Positions 1 to 11,710 of a DNA stretch of 64,000 bases are shown here, piece after piece. A program made the translations under genes and the position numbers. Position 1 is the stretch's first letter. Each line of letters starts with the position of its first letter. The notes under the pieces were generated by a model, which worked only from the letters and a program-made list of their open reading frames with translations, searched no databases and had not been told where the DNA came from. The DNA is from Symsagittifera roscoffensis (lineage: Eukaryota > Xenacoelomorpha > Acoela > Convolutidae): NCBI RefSeq assembly GCF_963678635.1, contig NC_087064.1, positions 47,601,346 through 47,665,345 of the forward strand. Direction: 5' to 3'.

Positions 1-1053
1 CAATACACCCGCCACATCTTCGGAGCTACCGACTCACCATGTGTTGCCTGCTACGCCACTCGACAATGTGCGAAGGACAATGCCGACAAATATCCAGCCT
101 TGGAGCAAATCACAAAACGCAACATATACATGGACGACCTATACAAAGCCGTTTCAACGCCGACGGAAGCGACACAGTTAATGAACGACCTTCAAAAGAT
201 GTTCAGCCTTGGAGGTTTCAACCTCACAAAATGGACCTCAAACTCTCAACAATTCCTCACAACAGTTAACGAGAACCACTTGGAAAACAGCGACAGCCTC
301 ACCAAGAAGGAACGACCCCTCGAAAGAGTTCTTGGAGTGAAATGGAAACCAGACACGGACGTCTTTCTTGTGGAAGCAAAGAAGTTTCACGCCATTGACA
401 AGAAGGACTTAACGCAGCGCAAACTATTGAAGTTTGCTTCTTCAATCTTTGACCCGCTTAGAATTACGATGCCACTTACAATTCGACTACGACAATCACT
501 TCAACTTGCCTGGAGTAATGGACCTCAATGGGACAAACCTCTAAACATGGATCATTTAACAGACCTCAACGATTGGATAGACAAGCGAGGCCAATTCAAC
601 GACATCTGCCTGCCCCGGATTTACTTCAAAGCAGAAACGAAGATACTGGAAACCCAACTCCATGTATTCAGCGACGCCTCCGAACTTGCCTTAGCATCAG
701 TTGCTTATCTCAGAATCAGATACGACGACGACACAACGGAACTCAAGTTCGTCATTGGAAAAGCCCGAGTAGCACCCATCAGCAGAATGACAATTCCAAA
801 TCTCGAGCTTCAAGCCGCCACTAACGGAGCTAAACTGTCTCGTTTCATCAAAGAACAACATGACATACGAATCGACAGTACGACACTATGGACAGATAGT
901 ACAACAGTTCTTCATTGGATAAACTCGCCGAATCAACGACACCGGATCTTCATTGCCAATCGCCTGAATTTCATCATGGACTCAACATCTCCACTGGACT
1001 GGAGATACGTGCCCAGCAAAGACAACCCTGCAGACGACGGAACACGTGGTTAA
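1..1053 (+). pseudogene. pol: BEL/Pao Pol: end of reverse transcriptase and RNase H
   Basis: Copies element RNA into DNA (RT) and removes the RNA strand (RNase H). The frame has no start in the window; it enters at base 1 with a Pao-type stretch around RHIFGATDSP. The catalytic YMDD box follows at about 130-141, and the RT thumb region contains the Pao hallmark VLGVKW. RNase H follows from about 660 with FSDAS, the NLEL glutamate and the WTDSTTVLHWI block. The frame ends at TAA (1051-1053), but the same frame continues immediately into integrase sequence, so this is most likely a nonsense mutation rather than a real gene end. Domain identification is by motif and order. Confidence 0.85.
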
Positions 1054-1065
1054 AAAGCATGTGAC

Positions 1066-2673
1066 ATGACTACCGATTCACGATGGATCAAAGGACCAGA
1101 CTTCTTGTTAAGACCATCATCAGATTGGCCTAATCATCCACCAACACAACCTACAGCCGATATTCATCTGACAGACAACGACCTACAACCGCCAACATCA
1201 GTAATCGACTTCAACCGATTTAGCACTTGGACAAGAGCACTCAGAGTTACTTCATATGTTCTTCTCTTCGCAGAAAACATCAAAAGGAAGACACGCCAGA
1301 GCCTCTCACTTCAACACCTCACCTTAGGATTCGCATGGATCATTAAACACTCACAGAATCAATCATTCCCCAAGGAAATAGCATGCCTGACAAAGAAATC
1401 TGACATTCCACCCCGCAGCCCTCTACAACCTCTTTGCCCCTTCATCGACGATCACGGATACTTACGTGCCAAAGGACGACTACAGAAAGCCCCGCTTCTA
1501 CTTTGCAGCCGACATCCAGTCATTCTGAACGCAGAAAACTACCCAATACAACTCTTCATGAAGCAAACACACGAAATAAGTTCCCATTGTGGAATGGAAC
1601 ACACCCGAAGCATTCTTCAGCAGGACTTTTGGATCATAAGATCACGCAAGCATCTGAAGAAAACTATTCGACAATGCATACCTTGCCGACGCCTTCGACA
1701 GGAACCAGTGAAGCCTCTGATGGCAGATCTGCCCCTACAACGACTCCCTTTATCGGAAAACAGTTACCCCTTCTACTCAACAGGAATTGACTTCTTTGGA
1801 CCCTTTGCCACGCGGAACAACGACGAGTACAGTAAGCGATACGTTCTCTTCTTCACCTGCCTCGTCACGCGAGCAGTTCATTCAGAAATATGCCAGCAAA
1901 TTGACACAAACTCAACTCTACAAGCCATACGCCGTTTCATCGCTAGACGCGGTAAACCCAGGATCATCTTCTCTAACAACGGAAAAGCCTTCGTTGCAGC
2001 TGACAAGGAATTACAGGAAAGCCTTTCTGAGATTCAACACATCAACGACTTCAACAATCAATGCCAATTACTTGGAATAACCTGGAAATTCAACCCACCT
2101 GCAGCTCCTCACTTTGGTGGATCATGGGAACGCCTCATAAAAACATTTAAGATTGCCTTCTACAAAGTCATTGGAACACGGGCACTGGACGACGAAACTC
2201 TGTCAACCTTCACGTGCGAGGTTGAAGCTATGATGAATTCTCGCCCGCTAACCCACGTCTCATCAGACCCAACCGACGACGAGCCCCTTACACCCAATCA
2301 CCTTCTACTAGGACGACCAACAAACAATTTGCCTCCCGGATTGTTTCTCCCTCGCCACACAACGGACAAGAAAACTTGGAAACAAGCTCAAGCCTTGAGT
2401 CAACAGTTCTGGAACAGATACCTCAAAGACTACTTGCCAACCTTGACAACCCGAACGAAATGGACAAAGCAAGTGGAAAATTTTCGGCAAGGAGACCTTG
2501 TATGGATACTGGAAGACCTAACGCCTCGAGGTCTTTGGCCCCTGGGACGGGTACTTCGTACTTTCCCAGGTGCAGACGGAATCGTTCGCTCGTGCGAAAT
2601 TAAAACTAGCAGGGGGATTCTACACCGACCAGCAGTCAAACTCTCGCGAGTATTGGACCACAGTAACAACTAG
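1066..2673 (+). pseudogene. pol: BEL/Pao Pol: integrase and DUF5641-like C-terminus
   Basis: Inserts element DNA into the chromosome. It lies in the same frame as the upstream RT/RNase H part, separated only by one TAA and a few codons. A zinc-binding HHCC domain appears around HEISSHCGMEH and CIPCRRLR. The integrase core has a first Asp in STGIDFFGPF and a Glu in GGSWERLIK. The second catalytic Asp is missing: the usual SDNG is SNNG (codons AAC AAC near 1975), a single G-to-A change. The last ~130 residues, with GDLVWILED and a PRGLWPLGRV stretch, match the DUF5641 domain that ends BEL/Pao polyproteins. The stop is TAG at 2671-2673. An inactive copy is most likely. Confidence 0.85.
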
Positions 2674-2780
2674 ATGACCAACGTGATCAACGACAGCTAA
2701 CAACTAGATGACCATTACAATCAACGACGACGTACCATCAGCTGACAATCAACGAACTATTTTCTAATTTGCAACCTGCA

Positions 2781-2830
2781 AATGGGCCCGGCTATGTCTA
2801 CGACATTTGAACTTGATTCTTTGCCGAACC
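2781..2830 (+). promoter_or_regulatory. Candidate polypurine tract and 3' LTR start of the BEL element
   Basis: About 110 bases after the pol stop comes a short AATGGGCCCGGC stretch followed by TATGTCTACGACA. BEL/Pao elements usually have a G-rich tract just before an LTR that starts TG. The TG at 2795 would be the first base of the LTR. The LTR end could not be placed because the 5' LTR is outside the window. Confidence 0.35.
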
Positions 2831-4971
2831 TAATTTTGCCACATTTTTGACATGATTATGCCGCCAAATTAGTAAATTGAAAGACTCAAAAACTCAAAAA
2901 TCAAAAGAAATCATTTAAAAAGAAACAACTAAACTACGATTTGAAATTGGAATCTGAATCACCCAAAAGTATTGCCATTGTCAAGTCTCTATTTGCACCC
3001 GGGAGCCTTTTATTTTGTTTTTAAAGAGTTAGTGAATGAGTTCTGTGGTTTACATGACATGAAAAGTAGGACAGTTTATTTTCATTGGGAAGCCCCTATT
3101 ATCGTGGGCATTTCAGATTTCGGTGGAAGACTGTGCTTTCGAAATGAATTGCATCATATGCAAACTAAGAAATGAATGGAGTGAAGTGGACTGCATAGAT
3201 GATCAGTAATGTGTTAAAAGCGCTCACAAGTTGTGTCTAGCATAGAAAGAAACATTGCGCTAGGTAAAATCAATTAGAATTGTTACTCTCGCGCAGACAA
3301 GTCGATTTTAAGATGAATAAACTGATCAAAGCAACAAATAGCCACTTGTCGTTTCTTATGATAATCCAGAAACGCTGAAAAAATTAGACAGAAACTCACG
3401 CCATGAAGATGGAAGATCAAAAGAAGTCTAACAAAACGTCGCTGCTGAACTGCAATCAGAGGTTATGGAGTGAAAAGGACTTATCAGAGAGCTCAATAGA
3501 GACGAGAAACAGCAAAAGCATCAAGCTCATTTACAAAACGCACAACTTAATAAGAAGAAATAGCTCGCCGTCGAATGGAGCAGTCTGAACGCACTAAAAG
3601 AACATTTATACGGGTTCAAAGCGGGAAATATTAAAAGCATTGGAAGTCGCCATCTGCTGTCAGGAATCAGTAGAAACTTCTCTAGAATCGCTTTGTAAGT
3701 ATAATGAATCTAAGCCTGTTTTGTCCAGAGAAATAAAAAAAAATGAAAGCAAGAAGAATATTTTTAAACCTAGCTGTATCGGCAAAATTGGGCGCCAAAT
3801 ACTCTTACCATATGAAACTCTGAAAACTATAACCCACCTTAATACATGGAAAATCTACTACCTATGTTCATACATAGGATGAAGACCGGAGATCTATTCC
3901 CTTCCTTAATATACGGGGAAGCTTCCAAGCAAAAAAGAAAAACCCAGGAAAACATACAAACTTGGGGTTATTGATTTTAAAAATTACAGGATTAGTTCAA
4001 AAGCACTTGCATCAACTGCGATGAAAAATACTGAGAGTACAAAAAATTATCTGATGTGGCAACTAAGCCGCTGAAACCTAAAAAGACAAACGAAAGTCAT
4101 GCAATTCACTTCTTCCATGAAAAAAAAACAGGGTCTGGCCGCGACATTGGAAAAAAAGGTAACCGCGTTTAGTCTAGGCCAAAAGGGAAGGAGTATTGAA
4201 GTTGCTTAAGTTCACAAATAAAGCAACTTCGCAATTTCTTATAGATTTGTAAGAAAAAATGTTTTCGAGGAAAAAACTTCTAGTTCCAGATTACAATACA
4301 CTTGTTCTCGCAAGTGTAGAAATTAGAAATCAATTGAACTTTTATTCCGACAAGCTTGCCTCTCTTACATACTTACTTTTATACGGCCGGATTACATACG
4401 CATAACATATTCAATAATTGTTAACTTTAGAATATAGTTTAAGCATAGCGAAACAGGTCTTTGCATAAACATTTGAAAAACAGTACGTCGATGATGCTCA
4501 ATATTAGGTCGACTCGTATACGGCGAGCTACGCGTCAGACGCATTTAAAAATATAGTTAATTGAAAAACTTTCTAAGACAATAAAAAATCGATCATTGAA
4601 AGCCACTATTGTCATTGAAACAAGCTGGCCTGAAATAACTGCGCGAAAGTGTCTCAGGCTTATTTCACACAAAGACAAAGCGGAGCGGACGAAGCAATAA
4701 TCTAACACGGCATGTTAAGCTAGCGCACAGAGAAGTAAAGAAAGTTCGACAAAAATAAGCAGCTAAGTCCTCAAAACTCGAGTAGAGGTTAACTGAGCTA
4801 AAAAAAAAAAGAGGCATTTTAAGTATAGCAACCAAAATATCAAAATGTTTCAAGATTTGCAAACTTTTTCATACTGTGTAGCACACACACACACACGGTT
4901 TCGCCCTCAATCGACACACTTCAAGACAAAACCGATTAACACTAGCCAGAGTTCAGCAAGTCGAATCAACA
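2831..4971. other. AT-rich stretch, possibly including the rest of the BEL 3' LTR; no gene recognised
   Basis: No domain, RNA gene or transposon end was recognised. Short open frames (for example near 3403-3588 and 3640-3882, lysine-rich) have low-complexity composition and no recognisable motif, so they are not called. The first few hundred bases may belong to the BEL 3' LTR. Confidence 0.5.
4882..4896. repeat. Short CA dinucleotide repeat
   Basis: An uninterrupted alternation of C and A, about seven units, just left of the hAT element. Confidence 0.9.
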
Positions 4972-4979
4972 GTTAGAGC
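4972..4979. repeat. Left 8-bp target site duplication of the hAT element
   Basis: GTTAGAGC directly precedes the left terminal inverted repeat. The identical octamer directly follows the right end at 6849-6856. Eight base pairs is the target duplication length of hAT transposases. Confidence 0.9.
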
Positions 4980-5500
4980 CAGGGCCTTTCAGAAATTGAT
5001 TACCCCTGCAATTTATTGCAATAATGTAACTGCAATAATTTATTTTTACTAACTTTTTGGTGGAATAGAATTGCAATATATTGCACTACTGCAAAATTAA
5101 TTACAGTGCTCCAGAAATCAACATCAGACCTACGAGTTTCGAGAGTTTGTTTGCTTTCCAGCTCAGCCACTTGAGTGAATTTTGTCAAGTGCCGATGGAA
5201 GTCTTGGTTGTTTGCACTTTTACCGCATTTTCGTGCAGTCGTGTTGTTTGATCATCAAAGCAGGCAGTTCATTCTCGCGATGGCTTCAAAAAAGCATTTG
5301 TTCTCTAGTTTTTTTACACTTGTTACTGGAACAACCGAGGGATACCGATGGATTTGTGGAGCGGAACGGAAGCAAAAACTTAATTCTGGGTGGTCAAACT
5401 TAGAAAACCACTTGTTATCCGCACATAAAGAGCAGTATTTTGCCGTTAAAGATGCAAGAGATGATGACCAGCTTCCGTTAACATTGCAGTTCGAAAAAAG

Positions 5501-5560
5501 CCCATTTTGCGAAACACTACTCGATTTTGCGAAACACTACTCGATTTTGCGAAACACTAA
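5501..5560 (+). repeat. 20-bp unit repeated about three times inside the hAT transposase
   Basis: The unit TCGATTTTGCGAAACACTAC is present perfectly at 5521-5540 and in slightly trimmed form before and after it. Because 20 is not a multiple of 3, the expansion moves the reading frame and helps explain why two overlapping frames cover this spot. Confidence 0.9.
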
Positions 5561-5849
5561 GTACATATCTGATGATAAAACGCTACTGTAAAATAAGAGA
5601 CAAAATTTCGAAAGTTTTGTCGGATTCTAACTTGCACAGCATTATTCTGACAACTACAGAGGACAAAGAGATTGCTGACCTGCTCCCGAAGCTTGAAGAG
5701 TTTGAGTCCGTGACAAAGCTCTTGCAACGTGAAAACCTTGGTATGGCCGATGTCAGAATGGTTTTTGACGGTGTTATTCAGAAGTCTCCTTTGACGTCGG
5801 TTTACTTGAGTGCAACAGCAGATATTGTTCACAGCCCGGTATTCGAATC

Positions 5850-6318
5850 GGTACTACTATGATAGAATGGTCCCTTAAAAATAACCAAGTCCCTTGAGAA
5901 TAAGACACCTAGAGCTCTCAAATCGTTTAATAATTATAATTACGCCTTTCAGAAAGATGACGCAGTATATTTTCAAACAAATTTCATGTTTAGTTACCTC
6001 TTAGAACCTCCCCCTCACCATTTTAAGGTTGAAAATTTAAAAAAAAACCGCCAATAGTGGGTTTTGATGACAAATAAGTCAACCCAATTATATAGTTGTT
6101 AAACCGTAAAATAAAGTAAAGCGAGCAAATTTCAATTTATAAACAATAGTGATTACAATTTTCAATCTGAAAAGTTTCTGGCGGAACATATTTAGCAAGG
6201 TTTTTGAAAAGAATAATTTATACACAAATTAATTTTCAAAATTATAACATGCGAAATGCATGTGGGACCTGTCTATCATAGTTGCTTTTTCGAGGGACCA
6301 CTCTATCATAGTAGTACC
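5850..6318. mobile_element. 469-bp MITE nested in the hAT transposase
   Basis: The segment starts GGTACTACTATGATAGA and ends with its inverted complement. The terminal inverted repeat is about 26 bp with one mismatch. The octamer TTCGAATC flanks both sides (5842-5849 and 6319-6326), an 8-bp target duplication that suggests a hAT-type non-autonomous element. The inside is AT-rich without coding potential. Element plus duplication is 477 bp, a multiple of 3, and TTC GAA is in the same frame on both sides, so the host gene's frame is unchanged across the insertion site. Confidence 0.88.
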
Positions 6319-6848
6319 TTCGAATCAGCTATTGTTAAAATTCAGAACTCCGAAACTCAGAGTATTTCTCTCGATGAAACCGATTCTGTTTTATCTCTCA
6401 AGCTGGAGAAAAGTTCGACGACTTCGGCAGAGGTAACTGAAACATCCGACTTTGCGTCAATGTTACTTAAGAAACGACGGCTCAGCACTGCAAATGAATT
6501 TTATATGAAAACGACCTTTTTGAAGCCGACGTCCGATGTTGCAGAACTTGCGGAGCTGGCTTTACATGCGGAGCGTCCGAACTTGCAGAGCTGGCTTTAC
6601 ATACAACAAGTTACGGCAGAGCCTGCTGCCAACTAACTTGGAAATGCAACTGTTTCTAAATTTCAATCGAGATTTTTGGGATATCGATGTTTTATCTGCA
6701 TTGGTATACGAAAAATAAAGTTGTTTTTTCATTTTGCAATAGCTGCAATAATTGCAATAGTTTATTTCCGGTGTCAGTGAATTGCAATAATTTATTTTCG
6801 GTCCATGCAGAGAACAACAGTATTGCAATAAAATTTTGAAAGGCCGTG

Positions 6849-6856
6849 GTTAGAGC
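6849..6856. repeat. Right 8-bp target site duplication of the hAT element
   Basis: GTTAGAGC, identical to 4972-4979. Confidence 0.9.
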
Positions 6857-9800
6857 GGTTAAAGAGAACAAAAATGGACATAAGAAATTGGAATTGGTTT
6901 ACAATCAACATAAACACAATAAGGTCGAAAAAACAGTATCTACAAAAAATTTCATACCAAGGTTTTGGTTGATGTTCATAAGGAACCTGAACAAATATTG
7001 AGAACCAAGGACCGAGCAAAAACTAAGGCGAGAAATCTTGGCGACGAAAAAATTTTCAAAAAACGAGCACAATTTAAAAGTGCTTTTGTAAGGTGATTAC
7101 TTTTTTCATTAGAACAATTAGGTCGAAACCAGTTGGGCAGCGAAGACTCACAATCTGTTCTTTTAAATTAAACCCTGAACCTCAGAATTGTCAGGCGCTC
7201 TATCGAAAAAAAATTAATTTCCAATATAGTTCATTTTCTATGGCCAAAATGAGGGCGTAGCAACTCATTGATATCCTCAGAACAAGCTCTTCTAATTGAA
7301 TAGTTTCTTCTTTATTTTGGAGAAAAATATTCCAAAAAAAATTGGTCAAAAACTCCCTCCCATGCATATTCTCAAAGATCGTAGAACACCCTGTGATCTA
7401 AAGAAGAGACAAGCGGACTATCTAAGCACGCAGGAAAGAAGCCGGTCTATCTGTTTGTAACACTTTTTTCAAAATTGGAAAAGCTGAAATAACATCAGCC
7501 GAACCAGTTTATTTGAAAAAAAACTAAAATCAGAGTTGTTAAATTTACAAACTATAGAAATAATTTTGCAATTACTAAAAACTGTTTGAATCAATACAAC
7601 ACTTGCGATACAATCAAAACATTATATTACTAGTAGTAAAAGATTTAGAGATAGTTCTCATGGGTTCGCACCCAGGTTCAAGTTCATTAGTTTAGCTTTA
7701 TATTGTTTAATCTTCAATAAAAAATTAAGCTGAAAAAATTACTTGAAATACCATCTTAAAAAACTTCTCAGCTTTGTCTCGGATGAAATTCATAAACAGC
7801 CATATCAAGCATTGCGAACTAAAAGGACAATAATTGGGTCGACCATCGTTAAGCCGAAAACGAAACTATAGTCATTAAAAAATTAGAGCTATCTAAAATT
7901 CAAATATAAAACTCAAATATTAAATTCAAAAATAAAATTTAAATTTAAAACTCTAAATATTTCAGCCCATCCCACGTGAACATGCAGAAGCATTGAAAAA
8001 AATTCCCCTTCAATCTACGCAATGTAAGTTGACCAAGCCAATTATAACATCAAATTTCCCGTTTAATAAAGAAATTGAAGCGATTATTTAAAACCCGAGT
8101 TCGCAAACTGACTAGATACAGAACAACTTTCAATTCTAGAAAAAAACAGTTGGAACGAAAAAGAAACAAGCAATGGAAAAAAACTGCTTGAAAAACCTAC
8201 TACATAAAATACATTGCAATTGGAAAAAAGGCAAAACGAGCAGGAAGATATTAAGACGAAAAACACAAACTCGAAAAAACCATGTTTTCAATAAATTTAT
8301 TTTAAAAATTATTTACTACCTAAAATGATTCATGAGGTAGTTTTATTTGAATTTGAGCACGTCAGCTACTACTATGTAAGAAATACATGCAGTTGGTTAT
8401 ACACAAGCAATCGAAGAAATACGTGCAGCTAAATATGTAAGAAAAGATGTTTACGGGAAAAGAAGTCTTGTTCCCGATTACAAAGTCACTTGCTCTCTCA
8501 AGTGAAAATATTACCTGAAATGCTTCGCCAGGATGTTTTTGAATTTTTCAGCGCTTTCTGCTCCAACGCTAGGACCAAAATGAAACTTGCTTTTCAATTG
8601 TTTTTTCAAATTGTCAATTTCTTAAACCTGATACTTACTGTTCGAACAATTTCACATAACACAGCATAATAGAATACATTGCTGAGCCAAACCTCCCAAT
8701 TGAATCGTTACCTAAATGAATTTACTAAGTTACAATAAAACGAACATCAGAACGAGTAATTCGGAATTGAATTTGATAACACGCTAACCAAAATCTATGA
8801 ACTCGGAAAACTATCAGAAGCGTCACAACTCTTACAACGTAGCCAATAGACAATATTAGACATTGTTTCAAATTTTTGGAAATATTATGACTAGCATTTA
8901 TATTCTTAAAACTTTTCGTAAAGAAATCCGAATCGATAGGTATGTTTTTTATTCCGCTCGAAATCCTGAAAGTTACAAAACATTTTTGAAACTTAGCTTA
9001 TCATTTTTTCACGCGATTTCAAATTTTGTTACTACACAGCAAGTTTGTGATGAACCGCTGCATTCATTAGCTATTACAAATTTTCAAACTAACAAGCAGA
9101 CGTTTGATAAAGTTGTCTGGCATCATCAAGGAAGACATTTGACTTTTCTGTAAAACTTTCCAGGTAATTGGCTAGTTCAATTCCATCCATTTTACCTTAA
9201 AATACATACATTTTGAACAATTTCTGCAACTGACAAATAAAATCTATTTTCAAAATTCATAACAAACGTTCAAAATAAAACTGCACAGTTTGTTCGATTA
9301 TTTTCAAATCTGACGAATGTAACATTCGCCCGGAAGTACATATCGACAGAAAATAAAGCTAGGTTCTAAAACGACTGAATAGCGTCAAAACACAGCTCTA
9401 CATGCTTTTCAGCGTGTCTGCCAAAGCCAGTTCTTTTGGTGGGCTTTCTAACATCGGGTCGACAAAAAACGTCACTGTTTCCGGCTTCGATCAGAACGCT
9501 CTAATTAAATTAATTATATGCAAAATAGTGAGCTCATGGCTGGGTCTCAGTATCCCCAGACCACGAGGTCACTCCTAAAAACAGGGCTACTACTTATGTA
9601 TTATATAACTATTGTTTTTGTTCAGTAGATTAAAATCATCATCTCTATCGAAGATGGATCAACCCTTTCCCTTAACTCCTAGCTTCTCATGATCTGAAAA
9701 TAAACTTAGATGTTAATTGAATTCAATTCGGGACATCTCCAGTAAGCTAAAAGTTTATAAAATACAGTTTTAGTTCTCCTCCCGATACCCCTCCGGATTC

Positions 9801-10034
9801 TAGAAACCGGCGAAATAAAAGGAAGGCTGGAAACGCCGTCCCAACACCCTTCCTTGTTCTTGGGATTCGCGTTGTAATGATTGTAGCGGCACAATCGCTA
9901 CAACTCGGAATGGTTGTGGGTCACAAAAATATTCTTTTCGCTCGTATTTCTCGTCTGACTCTTCTCTGTCTAATTTTAATGTTGTTCTCGAGACTAATTG
10001 TTGTTGTTGAGTGTTTTTTGCGCCGGTTCAGTTG
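6857..10034. other. AT-rich spacer; no gene recognised
   Basis: About 3.2 kb without a recognisable coding domain, RNA gene or transposon terminus. Open frames up to about 96 codons occur (for example 8863-9153), but they show no known motif and have the composition expected of random AT-rich DNA. The right boundary is the start of the giant element's LTR. Confidence 0.55.
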
Positions 10035-10938
10035 TGTGCCAGTCGGTCATATTTGGAAGTTTGACCTTGAGAGAAGCAAAAAACACTTAATTTTGGAGTG
10101 AAATTTAATTTTTCAAAATTTCGAATGGAACCTGTCATGCACGATTTTCTCGCGATAACTGAAAATCAGAAAAGAGAAGTCAGAACGATCGAGTGACAAT
10201 CGCGGGAAAGTTGCTAGAAAAATCAGTGGGAAATTGCTAATCGCAATTTCAGTAGCGATAATAATCCAGAGTAGAGCTGTCCCATCTAGAAGAGAGACGA
10301 GCGCATCCCCACGAACTGGATTGTTGTGATTGGAGTATTATTCTAAACTGGACTAGAGTGAACCTTCGGTGGAAAGGTGGACAGCTAGAGTGTCCCAATG
10401 GTTCACGAGAACTGACAGTCTAGAGTAACAACTTGTTCTTGTTATTAAAACTGATTAACATTAAACTCAATTTAGTTACTTCATTTATTCTTGATTTGCA
10501 TACCGACTTATTTACTTCCTGATTCTTGAGCGTGCTACAATGTGAGTACTAATTTAAATTTCTAGAGTGTGTTTTACAATTGTTATGTTGAGGTAAGGCG
10601 AGTTTTAGGTTGATCCATATGAAATGGATCAAAGTTCCACTGTCTAATAAAAAGTAACTTAACGGATTGTTCCGACCCGGTTTTTAATGGCGTTCATGTA
10701 TTTTGGGTATCTAGAGACCTAAGTATGGGGACGTTTCTAATTCTAGAGTGGGGGGATATTTTAGTAGTAGCCTTTAAGCTGTAACGGGTCGTAGTCTCAT
10801 GTCACAAGCGAACCGAATTGGCTCCGACTGATTTGAGGTACAAAAACACAAGAGATAGTGTACCTGACTCTTGAGCCAATGGTTATAGGGCCTATTTTTC
10901 TTAAGCCTCATGTGTGACTGCAGTAGACGAATGTTACA
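10035..10938 (+). repeat. 5' LTR of the giant retroelement
   Basis: Identical in length to 31780-32683 and about 99% identical by eye. It starts TGTGCC and ends TGTTACA. It contains five copies of CTAGAGT (10353, 10385, 10420, 10562, 10743), a perfect 9-bp hairpin (10610-10618 with 10624-10632), and an AATAAA at 10646-10651 that may serve polyadenylation. Confidence 0.93.
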
Positions 10939-10949
10939 TAGTGTTTTTA

Positions 10950-10966
10950 TGGCGCTCCTGGGTGTT
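10950..10966 (+). promoter_or_regulatory. Candidate tRNA primer-binding site of the giant element
   Basis: TGGCGCTCCTGGG begins 11 bases after the LTR. Primer-binding sites start TGG because they pair with the CCA end of a tRNA, and they usually lie within about 10 bases of the LTR. The matching tRNA was not identified. Confidence 0.35.
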
Positions 10967-11430
10967 TACGACATCAAGACTACGGAGTCAAACCCACTTG
11001 AGACAGCTTCGGGCTGAATGCCCATTCTAGAGTACCGGCGGTACGGTTCGACAGGAACGTGCAAACCTTCCGGTTGTACCGTGATAGCTTTTTAAGAAAA
11101 CTCAAGAAAACTTCCTGGTACGCTCTCCAAACGAGGCTTAGCTAACCGAGTAAAGGGGGGCAACTAGGGGGACAAAAACACGAGCAAAAAGACAAAAAGC
11201 GAAACAAAAACCAAAAAAGAATAGAAAAAGGAACAAAAACCATAAAACGAAAAAAGACAGTGACTTTGACACCAGATTAGTTGGATCAAACCTTTATATT
11301 AATTAAATAGTATACCCATACTGTTTTACAAGTTCCATCGTTTCTATCAACCTAGTAATTTAATCCAGTAACCTTAATAAAGAGCCCGAGTGTGGGGCGT
11401 TGTCAAGGGTTTTCAGATAGCTTGGAACTT

Positions 11431-11710
11431 AGCTGAACCAATAGGAGACTTGACTGGAAGAGGTGACCAGCCGAGTGGGAAAGTGGTTCAGGAGCACTTG
11501 AGCTGAACCAATTGGAGACTTGACTGGAAGAGGTGACCAGCCGAGTGGGAAAGCGGTTCAGGAGCACTTGAGCTGAACCAATTGGAGACTTGACTGGAAG
11601 AGGTGACCAGCCGAGTGGGAAAGCGGTTCAGGAGCACTTGAGCTGAACCAATAGGAGACTGGACTGGAAGAGGTGACCAGTCGAGTGGGAAAGTAGCCAA
11701 GAAGGATTTG
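11431..11710 (+). repeat. 70-bp tandem repeat, four units
   Basis: Units start AGCTGAACCA at 11431, 11501, 11571 and 11641. The middle two are almost identical. The fourth diverges in its last ~18 bases. The repeat lies wholly in the leader of the giant element. Confidence 0.95.

Larger units (their letters stand above)
1..2830 (+). mobile_element. BEL/Pao LTR retrotransposon, 3' half (truncated by window edge)
   Basis: The reading frame is open from base 1 and encodes the end of a Pao-type reverse transcriptase with a YMDD box. RNase H, a zinc-binding integrase and a DUF5641-like C-terminal domain follow. This domain order without an envelope gene is characteristic of BEL/Pao. Gag, protease and most of the RT would lie left of the window. 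The right end is uncertain: a candidate 3' LTR start is near 2795, but no second LTR is available to confirm it. Confidence 0.85.
5280..6636 (+). pseudogene. hAT transposase remnant (BED-like N-terminus and C-terminal fragment)
   Basis: The ATG at 5280 starts MASKKHLFSSFF. A BED-finger-like segment follows, with a C, the words SNLENHL and a final SAHKEQY, but the usual second cysteine is not seen. Three copies of a 20-bp unit (5501-5560) shift the frame. A second open segment, from about 5570 to the MITE, contains LLPKLEEFESVTKLLQ and an ADVRMVFDGVI block typical of transposase proteins of this type. After the MITE, the frame resumes at 6319 and ends with FLKPTSDVAE, resembling the C-terminal hAT dimerisation region. 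The DDE catalytic core was not found and is presumably deleted. Family assignment rests mainly on the TIR and target duplication. Confidence 0.7.
4980..6848 (+). mobile_element. hAT-superfamily DNA transposon with intact ends and a broken transposase
   Basis: The element begins CAGGGCCTTTCA and ends with the near-exact inverted complement (TGAAAGGCCGTG); about 15 of the first 18 bases pair. Both ends are flanked by the 8-bp duplication GTTAGAGC. Copies of ATTGCAATA-like words cluster just inside both ends (about 5010-5095 and 6736-6832). Such subterminal repeats typically bind hAT transposase. Inside is a broken transposase gene, interrupted by a MITE at 5850-6318. At 1.87 kb including the MITE, the element is shorter than autonomous hATs, so much of the catalytic core has been lost. 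Confidence 0.88.

Noticed and set aside
5842-5849. TTCGAATC considered as a tRNA B-box
   Set aside because: It is part of the MITE's 8-bp target duplication and no tRNA-like fold surrounds it.
8863-9153. A 96-codon open frame in the spacer
   Set aside because: No recognisable motif, AT-rich random-like composition and no conserved neighbour.
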